A stretch of 64,000 nt of DNA from Neocallimastix lanati (nom. inval.). Taxonomy: Eukaryota > Neocallimastigomycota > Neocallimastigomycetes > Neocallimastigales > Neocallimastigaceae. The position numbers and the translations under genes are program-made. Positions 44,995-57,353 of this stretch are shown piece after piece. The notes beneath the pieces were generated by a model. That model made no database searches, was not told the DNA's origin, and saw only the letters and a list, made by a program, of their open reading frames with translations. The stretch covers positions 296,001-360,000 of the forward strand of contig JACVTC010000055.1 in the NCBI GenBank assembly GCA_016946835.1. Reading direction: 5' to 3'. Numbering within the stretch: position 1 is the stretch's first letter; every line of letters starts with the position of its first letter.

Positions 44995-46326
44995 TTAAAC
45001 AAAATTTTTTAATATTGGTATTTTCTTCATTATATATACAGTGATGGCACCACATATCCAAATGCATAAAGCATGAATTGGTGAACATATAAATGGATTA
45101 AATGAATACGAATTGAATCCGATAACACGGAAGATATCAAAGTATAAGATATGAATTAAATAAACTCCAAAGGACAAGTCTGAAAGTGTTAAAAGTACTT
45201 TTTTAAACGTTGGATTTCGTAATAATTTGTTTAAAAATTCATTTACGTTATATTTAAAGAAAATAAATATACAGATGGAAGTAACGCATACATTAAATGA
45301 ATTATAATCACCATAATTTACGTATTCTTCTTTTAGTCTAAGACTTAATATAATTTTAAAGAAATAGGTCATAAATAAACTGAAAAAGCCAATGATATAT
45401 ATTACAAAAAATGTAGCCTGTCTTTTAATTTCTAATTGACTTAAATAATAACCTAAAGCGTAATAAATTGTATATCCATAAACCAAAAATATCATTAATT
45501 TTCCAAGGACTTCACCAACTTCCTTAAAGTATAAAATTGGAAGGAAATCTTTGAATACAGTAGAAATAAATGGTATGATTTGAACTAAGATTAGTCCAAG
45601 GGCAAGGAAGTATTTCAAAATTTCCTCATCATTTGAAAATGATCTCATCAATGGTGTTACTGCATATAAACCAATACACATATATAAATACCATAAATGG
45701 AATTTACCATATAATAAATCACCAATAAATTCAGTAATATTATGGAAACCCCATGTATATTCATAGTTGAATGGATTAATTAAATATTTGACCACTGTAC
45801 CATAAAATATATTCCAAAAAACAAGGTTCTTAAATATACGATATATATACTTTTTATATAGTTTAGATGTTGGAATTTCTTTATTTGGATCTAAAAATAG
45901 AATTCCACTAATCATAATAAATAATGGAACACAACTTCTACTCATAGCATCCCAAAACATTAAACCATACCATGGACCTGTGAAGATTTCTACTTCATAG
46001 ATAGCATAAGATGAACAATGAACTAGAACTACCATATAACTTGCTAATATACGTAAAGCATCTACCCAATATTTACGTCCTTTTTTAATTGGTTTCTCTT
46101 CAATAACTAAATTTTGAAGAGTCGTCACACTATTATCTTCTTGTAACATGAGTAATTCTTGATGTTCTTCCGAAATATTTATTTCGAAATCCGTATCACT
46201 TCTTGAATTAAACTGTAAATTTCCATTTTTATTATAATTTATACTATTGTTAATATTACTATTATATATGCCATTGTTTTTATCATTTATACTATTAATA
46301 ACAGTTTCTTTTTTATATTGGTTCAT
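44995..46326 (-). CDS. Acyltransferase-3 family membrane protein, 443 aa
   Basis: This is an integral membrane acyltransferase of Pfam family Acyl_transf_3, whose members move acetyl or other acyl groups onto surface polysaccharides or lipids. After an ~80-residue Asn-rich cytoplasmic head comes the family's start motif YWVDALRILASYMVVLVHCS, containing the conserved His (His103). About ten hydrophobic spans follow, with PLFIMISGILFL, HLWYLYMCIGLY and VYLIHILYFD in the family-typical order. Length is normal for the family if the head is excluded. It is a single exon. The closest functional analogy is bacterial WecH/OatA-type O-acetyltransferases, so bacterial origin is possible but unproven. 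The substrate is not visible from sequence. Confidence 0.88.
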   Translation of the reverse strand: MNQYKKETVINSINDKNNGIYNSNINNSINYNKNGNLQFNSRSDTDFEINISEEHQELLMLQEDNSVTTLQNLVIEEKPIKKGRKYWVDALRILASYMVVLVHCSSYAIYEVEIFTGPWYGLMFWDAMSRSCVPLFIMISGILFLDPNKEIPTSKLYKKYIYRIFKNLVFWNIFYGTVVKYLINPFNYEYTWGFHNITEFIGDLLYGKFHLWYLYMCIGLYAVTPLMRSFSNDEEILKYFLALGLILVQIIPFISTVFKDFLPILYFKEVGEVLGKLMIFLVYGYTIYYALGYYLSQLEIKRQATFFVIYIIGFFSLFMTYFFKIILSLRLKEEYVNYGDYNSFNVCVTSICIFIFFKYNVNEFLNKLLRNPTFKKVLLTLSDLSFGVYLIHILYFDIFRVIGFNSYSFNPFICSPIHALCIWICGAITVYIMKKIPILKNFV

Positions 46327-48335
46327 TTTTACAATTATTTTTAAATGAAAAAGAAAGAAAGAAATTTAAATAATTTTTATTATTATTATGTTAAGGTTAC
46401 TTTACTTCTTATATATATAAATATAATTTATTTATTTATTTATTTATTTTTAATTTTATATATATAAGCATTATTTGTTTTTTTAATTAATATTATTTTT
46501 ATTTTTTTTTTCTTTTTTCGACTTTAAAATAGACTTAAATTATTATATATATTTTTTAAATTTTATACTTTTAAATTAAAGTTTAATATTGATGTATATA
46601 TATAAATAATATATATAATTTTGTATATATTTTATATAAAAAAAAGATTATATAGCTTGTATTAACTCTTTATAAAGATTATCTAATGTAAAATATATTC
46701 CATTATTAAGAATCATTTAATATAATTATATATATTTTTTTACATATATTTTATTAAAATTGTTTTAATATTTGAATCAACAAATAAGTTATATGATCAA
46801 ACAAGTCATAATAAAATATATTTTAATCTTTATCAAAGGCTATTAATATTTATTATTACTATTACTATTTTAACCAATTTTATTATATGTTATTAAAAAC
46901 TTTCATTCTTTTAACATTTATAGAAACAATTTTTGATAATAAGATAATATATATTTATAAAAATATAAAAAAAAAAAAAAATAATTTAAAAGAAGGGGAT
47001 ATTTTATTATTTATATATTGTATATATATATATTATTTATGTTTCGAAATTTACATTTTTAATTAAATTTTCTTTTCAATTGACCCTGAACAATAATAAT
47101 AACAAATATACTCTAATATACCAATTTTTTCTTTTATATTAAAGAAAATTGCGTGTTAATTGAAAAAACATGTCATCTTAATCATTTTAATATATTAATG
47201 TCAAAATAATATCCAATAATTCTATTTAATATAGTTTAATTTAATTTAATATAATTTAATATAGTATAATATAATTTAATTTAATTTTAACATTTTTATT
47301 TTTTTATTTTTAATTTTTTTATTTTGTTAAAAAAAAAAAGAAAAACTTTATCTTTTTTTGTTCAATTAAATTTAAAAATGAATTTTATTGGATAAAAATT
47401 TGGTTACTTATTAAATTTTATTTTTTGTACAATAAAAACAAAAACAAAAAAAAAAAAAAAAAATTTAAAATAAGAAATAATAATATACATTAATAAAATA
47501 ATTAAATAAGAAATAATTGAATAATAAATAATAAATAATAAATAATAAAAAGAGTATTTATTAATAAATAATGGAATAATAAATAATAATTAATAATTAA
47601 TTGAATAATTAATAATTGAATAATAAATAATAAATAATAATATATAATAAAGATAATAATAATATACAATTATAATATATAAAATAATTAAATAATAATA
47701 TATGATAATACTAATAATAATTATAATAATGAAAATAAATATTATAAATAATAAATAATAAATAATAAATAATAAATAATAAATAATTAAATTATAAATT
47801 ATTATAATAATAAAAATTCAACTTTGAAAAGTAAAATTAAATGATATAATATTTTTTATTAAGAAAAAGTTTAAATAGTTTTTGTGAATCAATTATATTA
47901 ATAATAAATATTATTTAATTTTCCTTTTTAAACTTTTTCTTTTTTTTCTTTTGACTTTATATTAAATATCAAATAGCTAAAAAAAAATATTGTTAACTAA
48001 GGTTATATTTAATATTCACATTATTAGATTGTTATATATCTATAGTTTATAATAAAATAAAGTATATTTATTTCAATAAAATTTGGAATGAAGTAAAACG
48101 ATTTTTATTTAAAATGAACTCTGTAATAATAAAAATATATGAGGTTCCTTAAATGTACTGTGATATTTAAATAATAATTATGAATTATTTGGAAGGTGTC
48201 ACGATGTAATGATGAAATTATATTATGAAAAATGTTAATAAATTGTTAATATTATACTTTATTATATATTCTATTTTTTTAAATAAAAAAAAATTTCATA
48301 ACAATTCATATATTAAAATAATTCATCCATCTATA

Positions 48336-48435
<100 letters not shown>

Positions 48436-49051
48436 ACTTTTTTTGATGTATATTATTAATAGTAATTAATAAAATTTGACCAACCATCTATGTTACACAA
48501 AACTTCAATTATATTAATATTTAATATATTTTCCATTCATTTTTGAAATAATAAAATAATAAAGAAAAAAAATAAATAAATAAAAAAAATTAATAAAAAA
48601 AAGCACAATACTTAAAGCATAGTATCAAAAAAAAAATATATATTAATTTCATTATCCCCTTTTTATTATTTTGCTTCTTTTTTAATTTATTATATTAAAA
48701 CTAATGAAATATATTAATATTTATTTTTATTTTTTTTTTATTTTTTTTTGTTTTGTTTTTTTGTTTTGTTTTAAAAATTGTTCTTATTATTATTTTAATT
48801 CCTGTATATATATGAAGATATATTTTAAGAGGTTGAATTAATAATTGACATGAGCATTATAATTATTTATTATTATTATTATTTTATTATTTGTTATTTT
48901 GAAAGAAAACTTTTATTTATTCATTCATCTATTTAATTATTCATTTATTGATTAAATTTTATTTTTATTTATTATATATTTTATTCATTTAATTATTATT
49001 AATACAGTTATAGTCATAACTATAGTTATAGATATTAATAAATACTTAGTA

Positions 49052-49242
49052 CTCTGGGACATAAGATTTCTGAATCGACCCCATAACTACCTCCTAAATT
49101 TTATATGGGGAGATAAGGAATGACCTTTCATATTAACCTTGCTTAGAGAGAGGTCCGCGTCGACACCGAAACGGCATGGCGAAGAATCTAATGAGAGTCT
49201 GATAAGTTACGTTTAGGGGAGACTGGTGTTCCTTATAGTCTA
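49052..49242 (+). ncRNA. Candidate structured non-coding RNA (possibly SRP-RNA-like)
   Basis: About 190 bp of markedly higher GC sits alone in A/T sequence and has no useful frame. Visible pairings: CCCCATA (49079-49085) with TATGGGG (49104-49110); ATAAGGAA (49113-49120) with TTCCTTAT (49229-49236), enclosing a domain; ACCT (49136-49139) with AGGT (49151-49154); AGTCT (49196-49200) with AGACT (49220-49224). Inside the enclosed domain, ACCGAAACGGCATGGCGAAG ... GTCTGAT loosely recalls helix 8 of signal-recognition-particle RNA, but the canonical GCAG motif and an Alu-type 5' domain are not clear. No pol III T-run follows closely. Strand is a guess. Confidence 0.35.
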
Positions 49243-49572
49243 TTAAAAAAAAATTATAAATTATTTACTCATACTAAAATAATTTATAAAAATTTATTTA
49301 AAATTTATATTATCATTTTGTTAATTATGAAGATTTTAATTTAATTTAATTTAATTTAATACCAGATTTAAATATATTAATTAATTTATGAACAATATCA
49401 TAAATTTTAATACGAAATGACATAATAAATTAAATATATTTTATTATTATTTTAAACTTTAATATTTTTTATATATAATAGTATGATTAAATTTTTAATA
49501 AAAATTTTAATTTAAATAATTAAAAATGACAATTAACTCTTGTAATATATAATCTATCTATCTATATATATA

Positions 49573-49684
49573 TATATTTTTTTATTTTTTATTTTTTATT
49601 TTTTATTTTTTATTTTTTATTTTTTATTTTTTATTTTTTATTTTTTATTTTTTATTTTTTATTTTTTATTTTTTATTTTTTATT
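49573..49684. repeat. (TTTTTTA)n heptamer array
   Basis: About sixteen copies of a 7-bp unit TTTTTTA/ATTTTTT in tandem, the only heptamer array in the window. Confidence 0.88.
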
Positions 49685-49907
49685 GTTTTATTAAAAGATA
49701 TAAAGAACCCCTAAATGCTCTTCTCATCTTTATAATATTTGTTGTCTTTAAAGTCTTTAAACTACACCTGCTTTATAGCTTCATAAAAATAGAGTTGAGG
49801 CCAGGTATATAGTCAAATTGTATAATAAGAGACGATCTGTTTCTCTATTTATTTATTCAATAATCAATATTTTGTATTATGAATTTAGTTATTTTTATTT
49901 TTAAATA

Positions 49908-49948
<41 letters not shown>

Positions 49949-50009
49949 TATAATTATTATTTTTATTGTTAGTATCTATATTTAGTTATTTTTATTTTTA
50001 AATATTTTT

Positions 50010-50243
<234 letters not shown>

Positions 50244-50470
50244 GTTAGCTTTATTAAATTTAGATCTATAATAATATTCCTTATGGAATATGGTATACAA
50301 GGGAAATAAGTGTATGATCTATCTTTCAGCTTTAAATAAGTAATAAAGTCACATGTTACAACATGCGTTTTCCATAACATAAAATAAATTAAAAATTAAT
50401 TAAATAAATATTAAAAGATAATTAACATAGATTTATACAAGACGATAGATCTAAATTTAATAAACTTAAC
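50244..50470. mobile_element. Candidate 227-bp MITE-like element with 26-bp terminal inverted repeats
   Basis: The ends GTTAGCTTTATTAAATTTAG(ATCTAT) at 50244-50269 and its complement at 50445-50470 match at 24 of 26 positions. The interior is non-coding, of mixed composition, and includes a short dyad CATGTT/AACATG. The size and structure fit a non-autonomous DNA element. No target duplication can be seen, since the left flank is (ATT)n. It could be a chance or hairpin-forming locus instead. Confidence 0.5.
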
Positions 50471-51199
50471 AAAGAAGAATTTATGGTTCAATATTATGTA
50501 AACTTTATTAATATACTCTTTATGATAACGATTAACAAACACTTTATTATTCTAAATTAAATGCTTATATATCAATACATTATGTTTATGCATTATTTAT
50601 ACTACATTACGTTTAATTACATTTTACATATTACATATATTTCAATTATTATTATTATTACTATTATTTTTAATATTATCTTTTTTATTATTACAATAAT
50701 TATTTTTATTTTTATTATTATTTATATTATTATTATAAATTATTTTTATTTTTTATTATTATTTACATTATTATTGTAGTTAAGCATATTTTGAAAAATA
50801 AGCATATATAAATATTGAAATTTAATTTATTAAATAGGCTAAGCTATATTTTGAAATTGAAACCTTAAAAACTGAAATGTTCTAAAAGTTGAAAATAAAG
50901 TAAAATGATAAATAAATACTTAAATACTTAAATAGTACTTATTCAAAGACTAAAATAATGATTATTATGTTTCTAAAATGAAATATAATTTATTAATTAA
51001 TAAAATATATACCTTTTCTGAATTTAAATTATTAGTATCGGAAATTAAATAAAACAAAGTTTTATAATAAAAATGGATTATACTTCATATAAATATTTAA
51101 AGAGATAATTTTCTTTTACAAAATACAAATAAACCATAAAACCAATCCATATTTAAATAATCTTATAGTACATTATAACAATATTATAGTGCAGATAAA

Positions 51200-53419
51200 A
51201 TGTTAGTTTTAAATAAAACATACAGTGATATCAAAATTTTATTAATATTATTGGTATTATCGTCCACATTCGCTTTAAATGAAAAATGTACTAATTATCA
51301 TGGATTAAGTGGTGAATGTAAGGATATAAGTCAATCCTGTGATACTGGTATTAACTTCATTATACCTTACTTATGTGAAGGTAAAGATAATATAAAATGT
51401 TGCCTTCCGAAGAATACTTGTAATGATGATCGTGGAAATCAGGGTTTTTGCATTCCATCTAGTGAATGTAATACGAACTATCACAATATAGTAAGTGAAA
51501 AATGTGCATCGGGTGATAATACTATCAAATGCTGTATACCTAAAAATAAAGTCTATGAAATAATTGATATTTCTCAATATAATGAAGTAAATGATTTTCA
51601 ATATGTAGCGAATCAAGTTGATGGTGTAATCATGCGACTGGGTTACAGAGGATATGGGAAGGAAGGAAATTTCGCAAGTGATACAAAGGTTGAAAAATAT
51701 TTTAAAGGCTTCAAAGGAAAAACTAAATTAGGTTTCTACTTTCTTACTCAGGCAATATCAATTGAGGAAGCTGAAAAAGAAGCTGACTATGTTCATAATA
51801 TTATCAAAGAAAAATTAGATAAGCCAGATTTCCCTATATATTTAGATATTGAATGTGGGCATCCTAATTGTGAAGGAAGAGCTGATAACTTATCAAAGTC
51901 AAATAGAACCCAATATGCACTAGCTTTCCTAAATAAGATTGCTAAACTCGGTTATAGAGCAGGCGTATATGCTAATCAGTATTGGTTAAGAGACAAACTA
52001 GATTTTCAAAAAATAGTTGATAGTGGTGCATCAATATGGGCTGGTAGTCCTAATACCATCCCTTCATGTATTTATGATATATGGCAATATTCAATTTATG
52101 GAAAAGTTAATGGCGTAACTATTGGTAATAAACTCCAAGTTGATCGATCTAAAGTATATAAAGATCTAGCAGGTTGGAATGGTAAACCAGACAGTGGATA
52201 TATTAAATTCGATACTAATGACTATAGTACAAATCTGACATCAACTCCTTCTAATTCATCACCTTGTTCTGATGGAAATTTAGCTGGTAAATGTATTAAT
52301 GAAAATCTATGTGACAAGAATACTCATTTCATAAAAGCTGGATTATGCTTGAATCAACCTAATGAAATTAAATGTTGTCTTCCAAAGAATACATGCACTG
52401 ATAATTACGAAAACAACGGAATTTGTATTCCTACAACCCATTGCGACGAAAGTACGAATACTATCGTACCAGGTTTATGCAAAGGAAGTGATAGCATTAA
52501 ATGCTGTATCCCAAAGCCAATATCAACAGACGATAGATGTGGTCCATCAAATAATTATGCAATATGTCCAAATGATAAATGTTGTTCTTCCGCCGGTTGG
52601 TGTGATATTACAGAGGATCATTGCGGTTACGGTTGTCAATCAAAATTTGGTAGATGTAACACAGATACTTACCTTAATTATAAATCAGAACATTTTAGTA
52701 TAGAGGAACTCCTGCGTTCTGATACGGCAAAAGAATATGGAATCAACAACGTTCCTCCAAAAGAAGATTTTACAAATATTATGGAAAACCTAATTAATCT
52801 CATTAATAATTGTCTCGAACCTATTCGTAAAAATTTTGGAGCGAAAATTAATGTATCTAGTGGATATCGTAACCAAGAATTAAATAAAAAAGTAGGTTCA
52901 ACAAATGAATATAGTCAGCATACGAAAGGAGAAGCCGCAGACCTTCAACCATGTGGTAATAGTAAAAGTATTATTGATTTATATAATGCTATCATTAAAT
53001 TCAACGAATTTGATCAATTTATTATTGAAAAATGTAACTGGGCCCATGTCAGTTATGTGACTGGAAAAAGACGACATCAAATTCTTTATACTGAAAATGG
53101 AAAGTCATATAAAGACGTAACAAATAATTATCAATCTTATTTAAAAATTTGTATTGAAAAACTCGGATTGACTAATCAGGCCAGTATTTCTAGTAACTTG
53201 GATCCAAACGAAGATCTTGAATGCAATTCTAATAATCATTTTGATACAGAAATGAATGATGAACCCGATCTCGATAACCTAGATACTGACAATAAAGAAA
53301 TTTCTGATAATGACCTCAACTCAAGTGGTGTCAACAAGATAAAATATACTTCTTTTCTAAATATGTTCAGTATATTATTTATAGTATTCATGATTTGGAA
53401 ATTACATATTATATTTTAG
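51200..53419 (+). CDS. Secreted GH25 lysozyme, CBM18 and peptidase M15_3 fusion, 739 aa
   Basis: The protein looks like a two-activity peptidoglycan hydrolase. After a signal peptide (~1-26) come two small Cys modules (CTNYHGLSGEC ... KCCLPKNTC ... KCCIPK), then GH25 muramidase at ~118-335 with IDISQYN and catalytic candidates Asp216 and Glu218 in PIYLDIE. Two more Cys modules (~352-440) and a CBM18/hevein-like chitin-binding domain (~448-490; CGPSNNYAICPNDKCCSSAG) follow. Next is a peptidase M15_3 domain (~494-640) opening with HFSIEELLRS and carrying SGYRNQELN, the zinc motif H574TKGEAAD581 and His616 in WAHVSY. An acidic linker and a C-terminal hydrophobic segment (~719-737) suggest membrane or GPI attachment. 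Likely target: bacterial cell walls, cutting both glycan and peptide. Horizontal acquisition of the catalytic modules is probable but untested. Single exon. Confidence 0.93.
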   Translation: MLVLNKTYSDIKILLILLVLSSTFALNEKCTNYHGLSGECKDISQSCDTGINFIIPYLCEGKDNIKCCLPKNTCNDDRGNQGFCIPSSECNTNYHNIVSEKCASGDNTIKCCIPKNKVYEIIDISQYNEVNDFQYVANQVDGVIMRLGYRGYGKEGNFASDTKVEKYFKGFKGKTKLGFYFLTQAISIEEAEKEADYVHNIIKEKLDKPDFPIYLDIECGHPNCEGRADNLSKSNRTQYALAFLNKIAKLGYRAGVYANQYWLRDKLDFQKIVDSGASIWAGSPNTIPSCIYDIWQYSIYGKVNGVTIGNKLQVDRSKVYKDLAGWNGKPDSGYIKFDTNDYSTNLTSTPSNSSPCSDGNLAGKCINENLCDKNTHFIKAGLCLNQPNEIKCCLPKNTCTDNYENNGICIPTTHCDESTNTIVPGLCKGSDSIKCCIPKPISTDDRCGPSNNYAICPNDKCCSSAGWCDITEDHCGYGCQSKFGRCNTDTYLNYKSEHFSIEELLRSDTAKEYGINNVPPKEDFTNIMENLINLINNCLEPIRKNFGAKINVSSGYRNQELNKKVGSTNEYSQHTKGEAADLQPCGNSKSIIDLYNAIIKFNEFDQFIIEKCNWAHVSYVTGKRRHQILYTENGKSYKDVTNNYQSYLKICIEKLGLTNQASISSNLDPNEDLECNSNNHFDTEMNDEPDLDNLDTDNKEISDNDLNSSGVNKIKYTSFLNMFSILFIVFMIWKLHIIF

Positions 53420-54252
53420 AATTTTCAATATTATTTAAAAATATAAAGAATCAATTCTTAAATGTCGCTTTAGAAATATCCATGTAACAAATTAATTGAA
53501 ATATGAAATCTTAATCAATTATGAAGCTAATTTATATTATTTATTAATAAATTCAAATGTCTAAATTAATAATATGATTAATTATAAATGATATCAATTA
53601 TAATACCCCAAGATTATAACTTATTAAATCCACCAATATTATAATAATTAACAATTTATTTTAATAGTTATCGCTAAAACTACAAAGCGAAAATATTTTA
53701 ATAGTTAATACTAATATATAAAACAATATTTAATAGTTATCGCTGATCTACAAAAGCGGATTATAATTAAATGGGATGGTATATACCTCAATATATAAGA
53801 GATATTCGGTATTCACATATTTTTAATGATATAAATGAAAGGTTTTCATTAAAAAAAAATTTTTTTTCTTTTAATTAATTTTTTTTATTAAATATTAATA
53901 ATACAGAATATTTTAATATTATCAATTTATATATTTTATAAAAATTTATTATGAAAAGTTATTACTTCCAAAATAAATGTTAGATAATACGAGTTTGTTT
54001 TGTTATTTATTAAAATTAATGTATATATATTTATTAAATATTAAATATTAAATAACAGTTTAACGTATAAATTATGTATAATTTCATTATATGAATATAT
54101 AAGAAATAAAAAAAAAAAAAAATGAAAAGCATTTAATGTTTATAAATAAGATTATTTTATAATAAAGAATATTTTTTATATAAATTTACTATAAAAAAAA
54201 ATATTATTAAATTAATTATTTTCTATCCTTTTTTCTTTAAAGAATTCATATC

Positions 54253-54284
<32 letters not shown>

Positions 54285-54500
54285 ATAATAAAAAAATATT
54301 TATATTAAAAATTATTTATTTATACTATTATGATTTCCTATTAATAAGAATTACATACAGTATTCATAGAAGTACTTTTTTAATTATATAAAATGATAAA
54401 ATGGAAGATTTATATTTTAACTTATTATTATTATTATATTTATATAATATTAATGAATAATGAATAATTGCAAATAATAATAATAATAATAATAATTGCA

Positions 54501-54537
<37 letters not shown>

Positions 54538-54849
54538 TATAAATATTAATATTAATTAATAATAATAATAATAATAATGAATAATGAATAATGAATAATG
54601 AATAATGAATGATGAATAATGAATGATGAATAATAAATAATAAATAATAAATAATAAATAATAAATACTATTTAAAAAAAGTTAATTTGATTCATTAAAA
54701 TTTTTTAATCATAACTTTATAAAATAATAAAATTTATTAAATTAAACCCAACCAACAATCCAATTACCTTCTTTTAAATCGGATGATATTCATCCATATC
54801 AATAATATCAATATCTAATTTTATTTTTAATTAATAATATTAAAAGAAA

Positions 54850-54988
54850 AAATAAAGATATTTGTTTTCTTATATTTTTCTTATTATTCTTATTTTTTTT
54901 TTTTTTTTTTTTTTTTTTGCTGCAGCAGCAAAAAATAATAAAATAATAAAAATAATAATAAAGATAATCTAAAATTAAAAGAAATGAA
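54850..54988. repeat. Dispersed repeat, copy 1, with GCTGC/GCAGC dyad
   Basis: This 139-bp sequence (AAATAAAGATATTTGTTTTC ... AGATAATCTAAAATTAAAAG) recurs at 60487-60649 with few changes. At its centre TTTTTTGCTGC (54913-54923) and GCAGCAAAAAA (54925-54935) form a perfect dyad with a single-base spacer. Confidence 0.88.
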
Positions 54989-55250
54989 ATTGTTTTTATT
55001 TTATTAATATAATTATAATATATAACAAGTTAATATATTATATATAATATAATATATAATTAACTTTAATTACTATATCTTTTTTTTTTTTTTTTTATTT
55101 TTTTTTTTTTTAGTTCCAAAGAGTAAAATTTAAATAATAATTATTAATAATAATAATAATAAATAGTATTTATCAAAAATTTTACTAAATGAAATATATG
55201 AAATATATATATACATTTATACATTTTTTTTAATTGAAATTTGATTATCA

Positions 55251-55284
<34 letters not shown>

Positions 55285-55641
55285 TAATATTACGTAATTA
55301 ATAATAATAATCATTACTAATAATAATATTATTATTATAATTAAAATCAAAATTAAGCTCATTATAATATTTATAAACTAATAATTGATACAGGATTAGA
55401 ATGAAATTTCAAAACATTATAAAAATTTTTTTATTAAAAATAATTAATGTTAATTTCAAATTCAAGATCATTTTTTTAATATTTTATTTTTTTATTTTTT
55501 TTTTATTTTTTTTTTTGTAAATTAATATTCATTTTATATTCTTTATTTTGATTATCTATTTGATATCTACTTTTTGATATTATTTTATGTTATAATAAAA
55601 AAATAAATAAGTTTTCTTTTAATTTTTTATATTTTGTTATT

Positions 55642-55673
<32 letters not shown>

Positions 55674-56404
55674 CTTCGTTATCATTATTAACTATTTCTT
55701 GTTTCATATGTGGAATTAAATTAAATTCTATTGGTGTTATCTGATCAAATATTTTTAAACTTTAATAATTATAAAATATTTTATGCCCAAACTATGATTA
55801 AAATATATGAATATATAAATATATATTAAAGTATATATTAAAGTATATATAGAATTAAATGAAATAATATATAATAATACATTAAAATAAATTAATATAT
55901 ATTAGTTAATATAAAAAAATATTAATAATATATATTATAATATTCTATAATTCAAATACTTTTTTTTTTTTTGTTTTTATATTATTTATATAAATTATAT
56001 ATTATTATATTATTATTATATATTCTATTATAATTAGTTGATATTTAAATATTTTTTTTTTTTTTATTCAAAAATTATTAAAATGGAAAAATAAGGGGTT
56101 TTAAGATTAAGATTCCCCCTATTTTTTTTATTTTTTATAAAAAAATTTATAATAAAAAAAAAAAAATAATATATAAATAAATATTTTTTTTTTTAATTAT
56201 TTTTATCATCAACATATAAAAAGATAAAAACTTACTTCCTTTTTTTTTTTTTCTTTTTTTTTTATTTTTTCTTTGTTTTATTATCTTCTATCATAACGCA
56301 AAAAGTAAGCTTTAAAATAAATATAAAATATATAATTTTTGATATTATTTCTTTTATTATTTTTAAACAAATAAACAAATAAACAAATAAACAAAAAAAA
56401 AAAA

Positions 56405-56896
56405 TAATAATAATAATAATAATATATTAATAATATTATTAGAATAATTCTATTTTGTATTAATAATTTAAAATTAGATTAGTATAATTTAATTTTCAAT
56501 ATTTTTTATATTTTTTTTTATAATACTTAACTTCATAAAATATTAAAAAATTAAGTTTATAAAAATAATAAAATAAATTATTAATATTATTAGAATTAAA
56601 TAATTATATTTTTTATTAATTTAAAATTAAGTATAATTTAATTTTCAATTTTTTTTTTTTTTTTTTTATAAAATAAAAAATAAAAATAAAAATTAATTTT
56701 ATTAGAATTAAATAATATATTATATATTATTTATTATTAATAATTTATAATTAATTTAATTTAACTTTCAATTTTAAAATTAGTATAATTTAATTTTTTT
56801 ATAAAAAAAAAAAAATAAATATTAATATTATTAGATAAATATTATTAGAATTAAATTATTCTATTAATTTAAAATTAGTAAAATTTAATTTTCAAT

Positions 56897-56932
<36 letters not shown>

Positions 56933-57085
56933 ATATTATTAGAATTAAATATTTCTATACTGAATTAATAATTTAAAATTAGTAAAATTTAATTTTCAAT
57001 TTTTTATTATATTTTTTTATCTAAAACTTACTTCATAAAATATTAAAAAGTAAGTTATAATTAATTTGAAATTAATATAATTTAC
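56405..57085. repeat. Degenerate tandem repeat, ~110-150-bp units
   Basis: About six divergent copies of a unit built from TTAATATTATTAGAATTAAA, AATTTAAAATTAGTATAATT and TAATTTTCAATTTTTT occur in the same order. Some copies also carry ACTTCATAAAATATTAAAAA. It lies just upstream of the next gene and may overlap its promoter. Confidence 0.75.
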
Positions 57086-57118
57086 TTTTGATTTATTTTT
57101 TGCGTTTGATACTTTTAA

Positions 57119-57173
<55 letters not shown>

Positions 57174-57353
57174 CTTTGTTATTCACTTCTTTGTTAAATT
57201 ATTTTAAAAATAAAAATAATAACAGCAGAAATTAAAAGAAATAAAAGATAGATAGAATTAGATTAATAATCATAATAAAAAAATAAATATTTCACATAAA
57301 TTAAATTATTCCATAAAAAAAGAAGATAATAAAATTATTAAGTTAATTAAAAA

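Larger units (their letters stand above)
53420..57353. other. 3.9-kb intergenic region
   Basis: A/T-rich. It contains two short hairpin-bearing direct repeats (TCGCT...AGCGA at 53671-53690 and CGCT...AGCG at 53741-53758), (AAT)n runs near 54478-54660, a dispersed repeat at 54850 and a degenerate tandem array at 56.4-57.1 kb. No coding sequence found. Confidence 0.55.

Noticed and set aside
49140-49205. Hammerhead or HDV-like ribozyme (CGAAAC, GGCGAAG, CTGATAAG strings)
   Set aside because: The core motifs are in the wrong order for a hammerhead, and only a 4-bp P1 could be drawn for an HDV-like fold.
51371-51616. Minus-strand 81-aa frame inside the lysozyme gene
   Set aside because: Antisense shadow of a strongly supported coding sequence.
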